Under the pieces are notes generated by a model that was not told the DNA's origin, made no database searches, and saw only the letters and a list, made by a program, of their open reading frames with translations. This document shows positions 17,463 through 26,399 of a stretch of 64,000 bases of DNA, in pieces. The stretch spans positions 138,860 to 202,859 of the forward strand of contig DBTU01000047.1 of the NCBI GenBank assembly GCA_002307215.1, given 5' to 3'. This DNA is from Lachnoclostridium sp. UBA1308 (GTDB taxonomy: Bacteria; Bacillota; Clostridia; Lachnospirales; Lachnospiraceae). Each line of letters opens with the position of its first letter. Within the stretch, counting starts at the first letter, position 1. The position numbers and the translations under genes are program-made.

Positions 17463-17777
17463 TCACTGCTGTCTCCTCTTATCATATAATGCATTAAAAA
17501 TACCCATTGTAGTCTCATAAATCTCGTTGTTAATCAAACCTTCCCGATACTCATATTCAATCAAAAAGCAGGTATAGGCAACGAAGGTAAAGTGACGAAA
17601 CAAAAGCTCGAAGCATTCCGTCTCATAATATTTCTTCACTATGTTCCAATTACATTCGCTGATTTCTTTGATTACCGAATCCGGCTGTTCTTTCAGTAGC
17701 TCATTCATTTCCTCTATCTTATCTTCCATTAACAGACCTTTTAAATCAGCATCTATTTGTGCCAGCTCATCATTCAT
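17463..17777 (-). CDS. Small acidic protein of unknown function
   Basis: The start at ATG 17777, with TGGAG upstream, gives 104 residues. The first half is predicted helical and acidic (DELAQIDADLKGLLMEDKIEEMNELL). The second half is richer in aromatic residues. No known motif is recognised. It ends about 150 bases before the histidine phosphatase start on the same strand. A longer frame opens at 17855 without a ribosome site. Confidence 0.55.
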   Translation of the reverse strand: MNDELAQIDADLKGLLMEDKIEEMNELLKEQPDSVIKEISECNWNIVKKYYETECFELLFRHFTFVAYTCFLIEYEYREGLINNEIYETTMGIFNALYDKRRQQ

Positions 17778-17998
17778 ATTACACTCCATTCCGCTGTCCC
17801 TGGACAGCATTTTTCTTCCATAATTAATATTACACGTCGTAATTCTATGATACAAGCAAAAACGAAAAGATAATAGATAAAATAAAAATATTATTCATAA
17901 AAAAATAAATATTTATTTCCAACGTAGATAACCGGTAGCAACATGGATGATGCCGAATATGATGATAATAATAGTAAACGTGAAAAGGAAGTGTTGCT

Positions 17999-18568
17999 TT
18001 GCCTATTAAAATTTTCATAGATCAAGGTCACAATCCTACAGGAAATGCGAATACGGGAGCTAGGGGTAACGGACTCTTTGAAGAAAATGTCACTTACCAG
18101 GTGGGAGTATATCTGGCAGACCTTTTAAACAATAATCCAAATTTTGATGCTCGGTTATCAAGACCCACCCCAACCACAGTACTTGGAACCAGTGCTTCAA
18201 CAAGTCTGGCCGAAAGAGTCCGCTTAGCGAATGCATGGCCCGCTGACTATTTTTTAAGCATTCATGCTAATTCAAATCCAAATCCGGCGATTAACGGAAC
18301 AGAGATTTACCTTTATCAACTAAATACTCAGGCCCAATGGCTTGCAGAACAGATCATGACCGGTATAACACAGATGGTTGGTACAAAAAACAATGGGATT
18401 CGTTTAAGGCCTTCTCTTTATGTCTTGCGAAGAACACATATGATCTCCCTGCTCATTGAACTGGGTTATGTGACTAATCCTTCCGATGCTGTGAAACTTC
18501 GCGACAATCAGTACCAATTCGCATATGGGATTTATCTTGGAATCTTACGATATTTTGGATTTGCATAG
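17999..18568 (+). CDS. N-acetylmuramoyl-L-alanine amidase (Amidase_3)
   Basis: This 189-residue zinc amidase cleaves the bond between muramic acid and L-alanine in peptidoglycan. The fold starts IFIDQGHNP, with a zinc histidine, then GLFEENVTY with the zinc glutamate, then LSIHANSNP with the second histidine. The catalytic glutamate is in LIELGYVTNP. There is no signal peptide or wall-binding domain. The start appears to be TTG 17999, 7 to 10 bases after AAGGAAG. With no exporter signal, it may act after mother-cell lysis or on recycled muropeptides. Confidence 0.85.
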   Translation: MPIKIFIDQGHNPTGNANTGARGNGLFEENVTYQVGVYLADLLNNNPNFDARLSRPTPTTVLGTSASTSLAERVRLANAWPADYFLSIHANSNPNPAINGTEIYLYQLNTQAQWLAEQIMTGITQMVGTKNNGIRLRPSLYVLRRTHMISLLIELGYVTNPSDAVKLRDNQYQFAYGIYLGILRYFGFA

Positions 18569-18696
18569 TAATACTTGGAATTTAGTAATTATTATGGTAA
18601 AATCATAATAATCTAACATGCCTGTACAGTGTGAATCATACTTTTCAACAATGTACACTTGATTATGACAATTATATACGAAAGGGGCTCTACTAT

Positions 18697-18723
18697 ATGA
18701 GAAAATTAGTTATAAATGCGTAG
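18697..18723 (+). other. Eight-codon leader ORF and hairpin upstream of the CD3324-like gene
   Basis: GAAAGGGGC precedes ATG 18697, which opens a frame of eight codons (MRKLVINA) ending TAG. Directly after it GCAGAGGC (18724-18731) can pair with GCCTTTGC near 18761. The arrangement resembles a leader peptide with an attenuator, or a decayed gene start. No expression evidence exists. Confidence 0.3.
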
Positions 18724-18799
18724 CAGAGGCTATCGCATATGATTAGATAATATCATGGCCTTTGCATAATCCTTAATGAAAAATCATAGGAGGCGCAAT

Positions 18800-19078
18800 A
18801 TGAGCTATTTAAGAGCAGAGTTTATTCTGCCCAAAGAACTTTTAGAACTGATTCAGGAATATGCCGATGGGCAATATATTTATATTCCAAGGAAATCCGA
18901 TCAACACAGGAGCTGGGGAGAACGCACCGATACGAAACTGATTATCAGGCAACGTGATCGTGAGATTTATAGTAAATACATGAAGGGTGCCACTACTCCT
19001 AACCTTGCAATAGAATATTATTTATCACCAAAAAGCATCCAACGCATTATTCTGAAAGAAAAAAGAAATGATATATAA
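18800..19078 (+). CDS. CD3324-like small helix-turn-helix protein
   Basis: A 92-residue protein with the features of clostridial CD3324-family proteins: LRAEFILPKELLELIQEYADG followed by QYIYIPRK, a polar middle, and a C-terminal helix-turn-helix (NLAIEYYLSPKSIQRII). It probably binds DNA, and the family looks distantly related to Mor-type activators. AGGAGG lies 6 bases before ATG 18800. Neighbours give no clue to its targets. Confidence 0.7.
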   Translation: MSYLRAEFILPKELLELIQEYADGQYIYIPRKSDQHRSWGERTDTKLIIRQRDREIYSKYMKGATTPNLAIEYYLSPKSIQRIILKEKRNDI

Positions 19079-19094
19079 ACCATATTTTGCAAAG

Positions 19095-19177
19095 AAGAGC
19101 TACAGGATGCATTCATATATCGGAGATCCGTGTAAACAAGCAACTGATACCCGATTGAATGCTTCCTGTAGCTCTTT
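19095..19177. terminator. Bidirectional terminator after CD3324-like gene and rlmH
   Basis: AAGAGCTACAGGATGCATTC (19095-19114) pairs with the near-complement at 19156-19177, one base differing. The 3' arm runs into TTTTTA on the plus strand, and A-runs on the left serve the minus strand. Confidence 0.8.
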
Positions 19178-19189
19178 TTATTCTTCTCA

Positions 19190-19669
19190 CTATTTATGAT
19201 AAGGCTGATGATTAATAATTCGGTAAGAACGGTAAATCTGTTCCAGCAGAAGCATTCTCATCAGTTGATGCGGAAAGGTCATTTTAGAAAAGCTCAGTTG
19301 ATAATCAGCCCGATTCAGCACTTCCTCGGATAATCCAAGAGAACCTCCGATTACAAAGCTGATATGACTGATACTGCCGACGCCGAGAGAATCGATTCTT
19401 TCCGCCAGCTCTTTTGAGGAAAGCATATTGCCTTCAATCGCAAGCGCAATACAGCAACTATCCTCTTTTAGCACTTTTAGGATACGGTCACCCTCTTTTT
19501 TCTTAATCATAATCTCTATGGCTATGCCGGCATTGTCCGGAGTTTTCTCATCCGGTAGCTCCACTATCTCAAGGACACAGTATCTTGAAAGACGTTTCAC
19601 ATATTCATCCACTCCCTGGGAGAGATACTTCTCTTTCAGCTTACCCACACATATTAGCGCTATTCTCAT
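19190..19669 (-). CDS. rlmH: 23S rRNA (pseudouridine1915-N3)-methyltransferase
   Basis: RlmH is a 159-residue SPOUT dimer that methylates pseudouridine 1915 in helix 69 of 23S rRNA. The diagnostic motifs are KLKEKYLSQGVDEYVKRL, FVIGGSLGLSEEV and the C-terminal FPHQLMRMLLLEQIYRSYRI...PYHK. The start codon lies inside the end of the upstream phosphatase gene (29-base overlap), so the two are likely coupled in translation. In B. subtilis and relatives rlmH is normally alone near the origin. Confidence 0.95.
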   Translation of the reverse strand: MRIALICVGKLKEKYLSQGVDEYVKRLSRYCVLEIVELPDEKTPDNAGIAIEIMIKKKEGDRILKVLKEDSCCIALAIEGNMLSSKELAERIDSLGVGSISHISFVIGGSLGLSEEVLNRADYQLSFSKMTFPHQLMRMLLLEQIYRSYRIINHQPYHK

Positions 19670-20228
19670 GCTCTATATCTTCCTTCTGAACTTCTTCTCT
19701 TGCATATTCATATAATACACCGTTTTTCACAAGCTTAAGCTTTTCACCTTTAAATCCCCTTTTACGAAGCTCCTTTTGAAAATTATATAACATAAAGCCA
19801 TGGAAAACGACAAGAATATTCTCCTGTGTCCAGTCAATCCTGTCAAGGAATTCATTAATCCGATGTATCGTATCCGTACGGTTCTCCGGTTGACTTTTAG
19901 ACCTAAAATACCAGGCCAGTCTTCCACAGATATGCCATACCTCAAAGGGCAGTTTGATCCGTTCCGTATGCATAAAGGGTGCATTGTCCACTTCCCGAAG
20001 CAGCATATCTAACTTTACATTACCGCTGTATACTTCCTGAGCGGTTGTAACTGCACGCGGTAGATCGCTGGCATAGCAGATGTCCCATTCAATTCCATAC
20101 ATTTCAACCTTTTTTTTAATCACCTTCGAAATCTCATATTTTTCAGACCATTCACGGAATTCCTGGGAGGTCATCATTTTTTTATGCGGGCAATTCACTT
20201 TAAAGTGACGTAGTAATCCTATACGCAT
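19641..20228 (-). CDS. Histidine phosphatase family protein, RHF variant
   Basis: A 195-residue protein of the phosphoglycerate mutase superfamily. The phosphohistidine motif reads LLRHFKVN, with Phe where glycine is usual (RHG). The second histidine lies in LVVFHGFMLYN and the YASDLPRAVTTAQ segment holds the pocket arginine. Activity is likely retained, because the reacting His and Arg are intact. ATG 20228 is preferred. The gene overlaps the rlmH start by 29 bases. Confidence 0.8.
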   Translation of the reverse strand: MRIGLLRHFKVNCPHKKMMTSQEFREWSEKYEISKVIKKKVEMYGIEWDICYASDLPRAVTTAQEVYSGNVKLDMLLREVDNAPFMHTERIKLPFEVWHICGRLAWYFRSKSQPENRTDTIHRINEFLDRIDWTQENILVVFHGFMLYNFQKELRKRGFKGEKLKLVKNGVLYEYAREEVQKEDIEHENSANMCG

Positions 20229-20497
20229 GTTCTTAAGTCCCATCTGTATTACCGTATTTTTAAGTATTACTGCCTATGTATTTATATCAACTTTCGTGAT
20301 AGCTCAATTAGATATGTCATCCGAATCGTTAGCACTATTTCTATTATATATAGAAAACATCATCTTTACAATCCATGAACAAAATAATTAATAAATAATA
20401 AATATATTAATGTACATGCTTGAAATATTCTACACTATACATCATAATAGCAGATAAATAATCAAACTTGCGGGTTTACTGCAGGATGGAGGTTTGT

Positions 20498-21079
20498 GTG
20501 AAAATATTAGTTCTTTTAGCAAAAGGCTTCGAAACAATGGAATTCAGTGTATTCATTGATGTCATGGGATGGGCCCGCAATGACTATGGTTGTGATATTT
20601 GGGCTGATACCTGTGGATTTCATAAGGAAGTAGTCAGCACCTTCCATGTTCCGGTCATTGTAGATAAACTTATTTCAGAAATCAATGTCGATGATTATTC
20701 AGCTTTGGCTATTCCCGGTGGATTCGAAGAGTATGGTTTTTATGAAGAGGCCTATGATGAGAGTTTTTTAAGGTTGATTAAAGAATTTCGAGCCCTAAAC
20801 AAAATAATTGCTTCGGTTTGTGTCGGTGCTTTACCGATTGGAAAAAGCGGTATATTAATCGGTATGAAGGGAACAACCTACCACTTAGATGGCGGGGTAC
20901 GTCAAAACCAATTGCAGAAATTCGGTGTAACCATAATCAATCAGCCTATTGTTATTGATGATAACATCATTACCTCGTATTGTCCACAGACTGCGCCCGG
21001 TGTTGCATTTTTGCTTCTTGAATTACTTTTTACAAGGGATTTATCAGAAACTGTTAAAAAGGCCATGGGCTTTGAATGA
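20498..21079 (+). CDS. DJ-1/PfpI family protein
   Basis: A 193-residue protein of the class I glutamine amidotransferase-like fold. The conserved cysteine is in IASVCVGALPIGKSG, the nucleophile elbow, with the glutamate in FETMEFSVF near the N-terminus. Bacterial members act as chaperones, deglycases or stress proteins, and this one resembles the YajL/ThiJ type. The start is most likely GTG 20498, 5 bases after GGAGG; no better ATG with a ribosome site exists. Confidence 0.85.
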   Translation: MKILVLLAKGFETMEFSVFIDVMGWARNDYGCDIWADTCGFHKEVVSTFHVPVIVDKLISEINVDDYSALAIPGGFEEYGFYEEAYDESFLRLIKEFRALNKIIASVCVGALPIGKSGILIGMKGTTYHLDGGVRQNQLQKFGVTIINQPIVIDDNIITSYCPQTAPGVAFLLLELLFTRDLSETVKKAMGFE

Positions 21080-21239
21080 TAAGTGTACGCCTACTCTTAA
21101 TTTATATTCACTTTATCAAAGTTTTCGTTTTTTCACAGTAACTTAATTATATCTTCACATTATATACACAATTAATTTGTATACTAATAACATAGATAGT
21201 GATAAAACACTTTCTACTCCCACCCTATTATACGCTATG

Positions 21240-21265
21240 GTTATACAGCTCCCCTGCTGTATAAC
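21240..21265. repeat. Perfect 10-bp hairpin next to the pfpI/mazF terminator
   Basis: GTTATACAGC, a 6-base loop, then GCTGTATAAC. It lies directly left of the GC-rich terminator and is followed by AAAAAA. It may form a double terminator with it. Confidence 0.6.
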
Positions 21266-21321
21266 AAAAAAGGCGGCGGCGCATTATAACTGTATAGTTA
21301 TTTTGCGACGCCGCCTTTTTT
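21266..21321. terminator. Bidirectional GC-rich terminator
   Basis: AAAAAAGGCGGCGGCGCA pairs with TGCGACGCCGCCTTTTTT across a 20-base loop. It lies between the convergent pfpI-like and mazF genes. Confidence 0.85.
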
Positions 21322-21357
21322 CACGACCGAATGAATCGGCCAAACTAATTCATCCAT

Positions 21358-21714
21358 TTATCTGAAATATGTATCTAGAGAAAAACTAATAATCAGTGCT
21401 CTGTCAATTTTCTTTAGTACATCCCTATCTAAGTGACATACTTTTTCTTTTAAGCGTGATTTATCAATCGTTCTCACCTGTTCCAACAAGATAACGGAAT
21501 CCTTAACGATACCATATTTTTCAGCATCCAATTCTACATGGGTCGGGAGCTTTGCTTTATTCATTTTAGATGTAATGGCCGCACATATTACGGTAGGACT
21601 ATGTTTGTTACCTGTATCATTCTGAATAATCAGAACCGGCCTGACACCACCCTGTTCGGATCCGACCACAGGTCTTAAATCCGCATAGAAGATATCTCCT
21701 CTTTTAATAACCAC
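21358..21714 (-). CDS. ndoA: MazF/EndoA-type mRNA interferase
   Basis: This 118-residue PemK/MazF toxin cuts single-stranded RNA at short sequences. KRGDIFYADLRPVVGSEQGG and RPVLIIQND carry the RNA-binding face, including the conserved arginine, and AAITSKMNKAKLPTHVEL and DSVILLEQVRTID follow closely the Bacillus EndoA pattern. The start is GTG 21714, 10 bases after GGAG, which gives the standard length. alr lies upstream, as in Bacillus, but the 84-base gap has no room for the antitoxin (ndoAI/mazE) gene. Confidence 0.92.
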   Translation of the reverse strand: MVIKRGDIFYADLRPVVGSEQGGVRPVLIIQNDTGNKHSPTVICAAITSKMNKAKLPTHVELDAEKYGIVKDSVILLEQVRTIDKSRLKEKVCHLDRDVLKKIDRALIISFSLDTYFR

Positions 21715-21798
21715 TTTATTCACACTCCAATTTAAGGCTAATTTTATTATTGCCATTTTAATCGTGTGTATACCATAAAGTGTAAAAAGTGCTTATAA

Positions 21799-23046
21799 TT
21801 ACAGGCGATCATTTGGATTTGTGCATGCATAATCCGATTCAGAATATACCCTTGGAATTCTTTTGCCTACGGTACAAACCAGCTCATAGGGGAAGGAATG
21901 GGACCACTCGGCCAACTCCTCCGCTGAAATGAACGCCTGACCGTCTCTACCAAGCAGCGTAACTGTATCTCCTTGTCTTACATCTTCCACATCAGTGATA
22001 TCAACCATAAACTGGTCCATGCAGATCCTACCAATAATTGGAGCATATTGACCATGAATGATTACTTTACCGCGATTAGAAAGATTTCTGGAATAGCCAT
22101 CGGCATAGCCAACAGGAATGGTAGCTATCCTCGTTCTGCAGCTGGATACATAGGTCGAACCATAGCTAACACCCACGCCTGCATCAATTTCCTTAACATA
22201 TACCACGTGAGTTTTTAATTCCATCGCCGGAATCAGCTTAATATCTTGATGATTCACGTCCTCCGACGGATATAATCCATAGGTGGCAATGCCACAGCGT
22301 ACCATATTATATTGTGCCTGCGGGTATTCCAAAATCCCTGCACTATTGGAAATATGTTTGACAGGAATGAATATCTGCTCCTTCTCAAGCATCTTAATAA
22401 ACTTTATGTATTTGTTCAGCTGGGTTAATGTACTTGTTTTATCAACTTCGTCTGCACATGCGAAATGCGAATACAGCCCTTCTATCTCTATATTTTTTAA
22501 TTCTTTCATACGCTTAATTTCAGCCACACCAGACAGCGAATCGCTAAAGCCGATACGGCTCATACCGGTATCAAGCTTGATATGGATCTTTGCAGTTTTT
22601 CCCTGCCTTTTTGCCTCCATCGAAAGCGCTTCTGCCATCTCATACTGAAATACGGTTTGGGTGACGTCATAGGCTACCACCAGATCGTACTGTTCCTTCG
22701 GTGTAAACCCTAGAATCAACATTGGCTTCGTGATACCGGCTTTTCTGAGTTCAACCGCTTCTTCGATGATTGCAACACCATAAGTGTCAATTCTACCACT
22801 TTCTCCAATCGCTTTTGCAATTGCAACGGCACCATGACCATAAGCGTCTGCCTTTATAACTACCATGATTTTTGTATCGGGATTTATCTTTTCTCTTATT
22901 TCCAGAAGATTATGTCTGATTGCACCTAAATCCACATTTGCCTGAACTCTGTAATAGCTTTTCTTATTCTGTGTACTCTGTTCCTCATTCATAATATTAT
23001 CGCTGACCTTTCCCTGTGCCTGCAACTTTACCCTGCATTCACTCAT
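21799..23046 (-). CDS. alr: Alanine racemase
   Basis: Alr makes D-alanine for peptidoglycan. The PLP-binding lysine is K65 in VVIKADAYGHG. The second catalytic residue is the tyrosine in GVGVSYGSTY, and CMDQFMVDIT and TLLGRDG are further family motifs. A 30-residue extension precedes the usual start. ATG 23046 lies 21 bases after nnrD, while ATG 22992 has AAAGG upstream, so the start is uncertain. It is part of the rex-acpS-nnrD-alr-mazF operon. Confidence 0.95.
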   Translation of the reverse strand: MSECRVKLQAQGKVSDNIMNEEQSTQNKKSYYRVQANVDLGAIRHNLLEIREKINPDTKIMVVIKADAYGHGAVAIAKAIGESGRIDTYGVAIIEEAVELRKAGITKPMLILGFTPKEQYDLVVAYDVTQTVFQYEMAEALSMEAKRQGKTAKIHIKLDTGMSRIGFSDSLSGVAEIKRMKELKNIEIEGLYSHFACADEVDKTSTLTQLNKYIKFIKMLEKEQIFIPVKHISNSAGILEYPQAQYNMVRCGIATYGLYPSEDVNHQDIKLIPAMELKTHVVYVKEIDAGVGVSYGSTYVSSCRTRIATIPVGYADGYSRNLSNRGKVIIHGQYAPIIGRICMDQFMVDITDVEDVRQGDTVTLLGRDGQAFISAEELAEWSHSFPYELVCTVGKRIPRVYSESDYACTNPNDRL

Positions 23047-23067
23047 TTTATTTTAAGACCTGATTGT

Positions 23068-24594
23068 TCAGCCGATTGGCCCTAGTACCTTCCCAATACA
23101 GTCCACGATATCACCGGACATCATGGAATATTTCCCTTTATCCTCGGCTGCCGCATCTCCGGCCAAACCATGAATATAGACACCGAGGCATACTGCCTCA
23201 TATGAAGGCATACCCTGTGCAATGAGCGCTGCAATGATACCGGTCAGCACATCTCCGCTACCTCCGGTAGCCATTCCATTATTACCGGATATATTGATAT
23301 ACCTTTTCTCATTCTGCGTAACAATTGTCCTGGCATCCTTGATGGCATATATCAAATAATTATTATAAGAACATTGGCGAGCAGTGTCAACCAAATTATT
23401 GGCGATGTCGGCAACAGGAAGATTAATTAAACGGGATAATTCCATCAAATGCGGTGTAAGTATAAATTGCCTATTTGAAGAGTAATCATCTATCCGGTAT
23501 TTTAGCCAGTCAGCAGCTAACAGATTAATGGCATCCGCGTCAATGATGACCGGAATCTTGGCACTCTTTATAACTGTCTCCAGTAAATATTGTGCTGTCT
23601 GTGACAGTCCAAGCCCGGGCCCAATGATAATAACACTTGCCCAGGATATGTTTGCAAGGAGCTTATGATCAAGTTCCTCCGGCGATAAACCCTGTTCATC
23701 ATAGGCGGCAAACAGTGCCTCCGGTAGAGAGGTTTGAAGTATAATTCGATTGTCTTCGGATGTCATAATCTTAACCAGACCTGCTCCGGTCCTGTAAGCT
23801 GCTTTAGCTGAGAGATAGGCTGCACCACTCATTCCTTTACTGCCTGCAATCAATAGCACCTTTCCGTAATCGCCTTTATTACTGTAATTTCTTCGTATCG
23901 GAACCTTCGATAAGTCCTCCGGTTCATAATATACCATCTCCGGTTTTGCACGCATTGTAGACTCTCTCGGAAAACCGATATCAGCTACCGTGATTTCACC
24001 GGCACATTCAGCTCCCGGATATAGGATAAGCCCTAATTTCATATGACCAAAGGTTATCGTATAGTCCGCATAAATAGCTGTGTTCATTATTTTCCCGCTA
24101 TCAGTGGAAATCCCAGAAGGAATATCCACTGAAAATACCGTATTATCCACTGCATTAATCCGGTTGATTATCCTTTCGTATTCGCCGGTGACCGATCTAG
24201 ATAGTCCAACCCCAAAAATGGCATCAATTATTATATTATATTCACATAGCTTATCTGTGTTTTCAAATGTCATCCCTAATTTCCTTGCGATTTCCACTTG
24301 GGTCTTGAACCCATCACTGGCTTTTTCTTCTTCTCCAATAAAAAGAATAGCCACATGATAGCCCTGTAAATACAGTATTCTACCTGCCGCAATTCCATCT
24401 CCTCCATTATTACCGGGGCCGCATACAACAAGAATATGGTCCGGATTTTTAATAATTCGCTTCATGACAGCTACCAACTGAGCCGCCGCACGTTCCATCA
24501 GCTCTTCCTGTGGGATTTTCATCCGTCGGATTGTATCGTCATCAATCAGTCTCATTTCTCTAGAGTTAACTGCATACTTCATACAAATAAACAT
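23068..24594 (-). CDS. nnrD: Bifunctional NAD(P)H-hydrate epimerase / ADP-dependent NAD(P)H-hydrate dehydratase
   Basis: This 508-residue protein repairs hydrated NADH and NADPH. The N-terminal YjeF_N epimerase domain holds VVCGPGNNGGDGIAAGR and DAIFGVGLSR. The C-terminal ribokinase-like domain holds GSKGMSGAAYLSAKAAYRTG, DADAINLLA, LTPHLMELSR and NGMATGGSGDVLTGII. The start is probably ATG 24594, 5 bases after AAAGG-TAGG. It overlaps no neighbour, and acpS lies 46 bases upstream. The gene fusion and order acpS-nnr-alr are common in clostridia. Confidence 0.93.
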   Translation of the reverse strand: MFICMKYAVNSREMRLIDDDTIRRMKIPQEELMERAAAQLVAVMKRIIKNPDHILVVCGPGNNGGDGIAAGRILYLQGYHVAILFIGEEEKASDGFKTQVEIARKLGMTFENTDKLCEYNIIIDAIFGVGLSRSVTGEYERIINRINAVDNTVFSVDIPSGISTDSGKIMNTAIYADYTITFGHMKLGLILYPGAECAGEITVADIGFPRESTMRAKPEMVYYEPEDLSKVPIRRNYSNKGDYGKVLLIAGSKGMSGAAYLSAKAAYRTGAGLVKIMTSEDNRIILQTSLPEALFAAYDEQGLSPEELDHKLLANISWASVIIIGPGLGLSQTAQYLLETVIKSAKIPVIIDADAINLLAADWLKYRIDDYSSNRQFILTPHLMELSRLINLPVADIANNLVDTARQCSYNNYLIYAIKDARTIVTQNEKRYINISGNNGMATGGSGDVLTGIIAALIAQGMPSYEAVCLGVYIHGLAGDAAAEDKGKYSMMSGDIVDCIGKVLGPIG

Positions 24595-24640
24595 GCCTAC
24601 CTTTCGAATGACATTGCCGCATTGGGTTACTAACACAATA

Positions 24641-25006
24641 TTAAAAGACTGTTTCTCCAACTACAAAAGCATTGGAGTATTCCTTTGTATTCGTTATGGA
24701 GACATGTATACCTGTAATCTTCTGTTGCTTAGCAAGTTCTGCCGCTCCTCCATACAAGTTTACATATGGTTTTCCAAAAGGATCCCTTAATACTTCAATA
24801 TCAATCGGCGCAAAGCCCCTGAAACCCGTTCCAAGCATCTTGGAAACGGCTTCTTTTACAACAAAATTATCTGCCGCCTTCTTGAAATCATTATTCACCA
24901 GAACTATTTCCTGTTCGGTATAATACTTCTTTAAAAATAATTCCTTTTGGCATGCCCGTCTGACGCGGTCTACCTCAATTAAATCAACACCTATTCCGGT
25001 TATCAT
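24641..25006 (-). CDS. acpS: Holo-[acyl-carrier-protein] synthase
   Basis: AcpS moves the phosphopantetheine group from CoA to the serine of acyl carrier protein, needed for fatty acid synthesis. The 121-residue protein has the magnesium motif GIGVDLIEVDRV at the N-terminus and FVVKEAVSKMLGTGFRG in the middle, with the conserved D and E. ATG 25006 follows GGAGG by 6 bases. A frame from 25024 precedes that site and is rejected. Confidence 0.95.
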   Translation of the reverse strand: MITGIGVDLIEVDRVRRACQKELFLKKYYTEQEIVLVNNDFKKAADNFVVKEAVSKMLGTGFRGFAPIDIEVLRDPFGKPYVNLYGGAAELAKQQKITGIHVSITNTKEYSNAFVVGETVF

Positions 25007-25032
25007 ATAACCTCCGTGTTTCACCCCAGCTT

Positions 25033-25644
25033 TTACTTGGCTCCGTGCTCTTTATCAAACATTTCCATAAGCTCGTGGCCAAGGATATCATGCATGTAGG
25101 TATATATTTTCGTATTTTTGACTTCCAAATCCTGTTTGATTAATATTTTGTGTTTCAGTTCTTCTCTCATATTGTAAATCCAGACGGCTACTTCCTTAAG
25201 CTCTGCTTTGTTATTTTCAATGCAGTCGTAAAAAATATTAATGCTTTCTGTCATCAATTCTTCATTTACTTCCTTAATCATATATGGAATCTCAGCAAGC
25301 TCCTCCATCGCCGCATCAATCTTGACATTAAGTTCATTGATAAACTGCTTATTCTTATCCAGTTTCTTTTCCTTTGTTTTACCGATGTTATCAGTTCCGA
25401 TATTCATGTTCTCCATAATCTCGGTCAAAAGATTGTTTTTCAATTTTTTCATGTCTTTGATGTCGTTGACTAATTTTCCCTGCTTCTTAAGAAGATTATT
25501 CACCTTTTGTTCAGATTCCTTCATCTCCGGAGATTTCTGATCCTCTGTAAACAATTCATGCCAGCGACCATCCAAGGTCAGTATCGGCAATTTCTTATCC
25601 TTCACAATATGGCTAAAATCAACTTTTTTATCTTTCTTTCCCAT
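25033..25644 (-). CDS. Conserved coiled-coil protein of unknown function
   Basis: A 203-residue, charged, largely helical protein with no membrane segment. Lysine- and glutamate-rich coiled-coil stretches run from about residue 45 to 150. The opening KKVDFSHIVKDKKLPILTLDGRWHELF looks conserved and may be a small folded head. The start is ATG 25644, after GGGGGG. It lies between rex and acpS with small gaps, so it is part of that operon. The function is not recognised. Confidence 0.7.
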   Translation of the reverse strand: MGKKDKKVDFSHIVKDKKLPILTLDGRWHELFTEDQKSPEMKESEQKVNNLLKKQGKLVNDIKDMKKLKNNLLTEIMENMNIGTDNIGKTKEKKLDKNKQFINELNVKIDAAMEELAEIPYMIKEVNEELMTESINIFYDCIENNKAELKEVAVWIYNMREELKHKILIKQDLEVKNTKIYTYMHDILGHELMEMFDKEHGAK

Positions 25645-25680
25645 GCGAAGCCCCCCTGAGCCTTCTTGCAAAACATACTC

Positions 25681-26316
25681 TTATTCTATATCATTTCCCG
25701 ATAATCGATAAGATAGCTTCATAAGACTTTCTGCCAGATGTACATTCTCAACGGTAACGTCCTTCGGTAAGTTTAGGTCAGTCGGTGCGAAATTCCAGAT
25801 ACCCTTAACACCCCATTTTGCCAAGTCCGACGCAATCGATGGAGCCTTCGTCTTAGGTACGGTTACAGCTGCGATATCAACCTTATTCATCTTGATATAA
25901 TTTTCCATTTCCTCGGCATTTTTAACAGTTATCCCTCGAATCTCTGTACCGATTAAGCTTGGAGCAATATCAAAAATACATTTTACGAAAAAACCACGGC
26001 GTTCAAAATCCGCATAGTTAGCAAGTGCAAGTCCAAGATTACCTGCTCCAATGATAATCATATTATATTTGGTATCAAGTCCAAGAATCTTTCCGATTTC
26101 TGAGTGAAGATATTCCACATTATACCCATAACCCTGTTGTCCAAAGCCACCAAAATTATTTAAATCCTGTCGTATCTGAGAGGCTGTCACCTTCATCTTC
26201 TCACTGAGTTCCTTTGAAGAGATACGGACAACATCCTTTTCCAGCAAGTCTCCAAGATATCGATAATATCTTGGCAATCTATTGATAACTGCTTTCGAAA
26301 TTTCTTTCTTATACAA
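25681..26316 (-). CDS. rex: Redox-sensing transcriptional repressor Rex
   Basis: Rex senses the NADH/NAD+ ratio and represses fermentation and respiration genes when NAD+ is high. The 211-residue protein has the N-terminal winged helix (INRLPRYYRYLGDLL...SSKELSEKMKVTASQIRQDL), the Rossmann motif IIIGAGNLGLALANY and the FAPTDLNLP region near the end. AAGGAGG precedes the ATG. It heads an operon with acpS, nnrD, alr and mazF. Confidence 0.96.
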   Translation of the reverse strand: MYKKEISKAVINRLPRYYRYLGDLLEKDVVRISSKELSEKMKVTASQIRQDLNNFGGFGQQGYGYNVEYLHSEIGKILGLDTKYNMIIIGAGNLGLALANYADFERRGFFVKCIFDIAPSLIGTEIRGITVKNAEEMENYIKMNKVDIAAVTVPKTKAPSIASDLAKWGVKGIWNFAPTDLNLPKDVTVENVHLAESLMKLSYRLSGNDIE

Positions 26317-26351
26317 TTTGTTTCCTCCTTGTCTGATTCCCTAGTACCATA

Positions 26352-26380
26352 ATTATATTGGATTGTTAAGAATAAGTCAA
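26352..26380 (-). promoter_or_regulatory. rex operon promoter with a possible Rex half-site
   Basis: TTGACT (26375-26380) and TATAAT (26352-26357) lie 17 bases apart on the minus strand. Between them TTGTTAA (26363-26369) matches one half of the clostridial Rex operator TTGTTAANNNNTTAACAA, with a weaker second half AAGTCAA. This suggests autoregulation. Confidence 0.6.
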
Positions 26381-26399
26381 TGTGTTTACCGGGGAGGAA

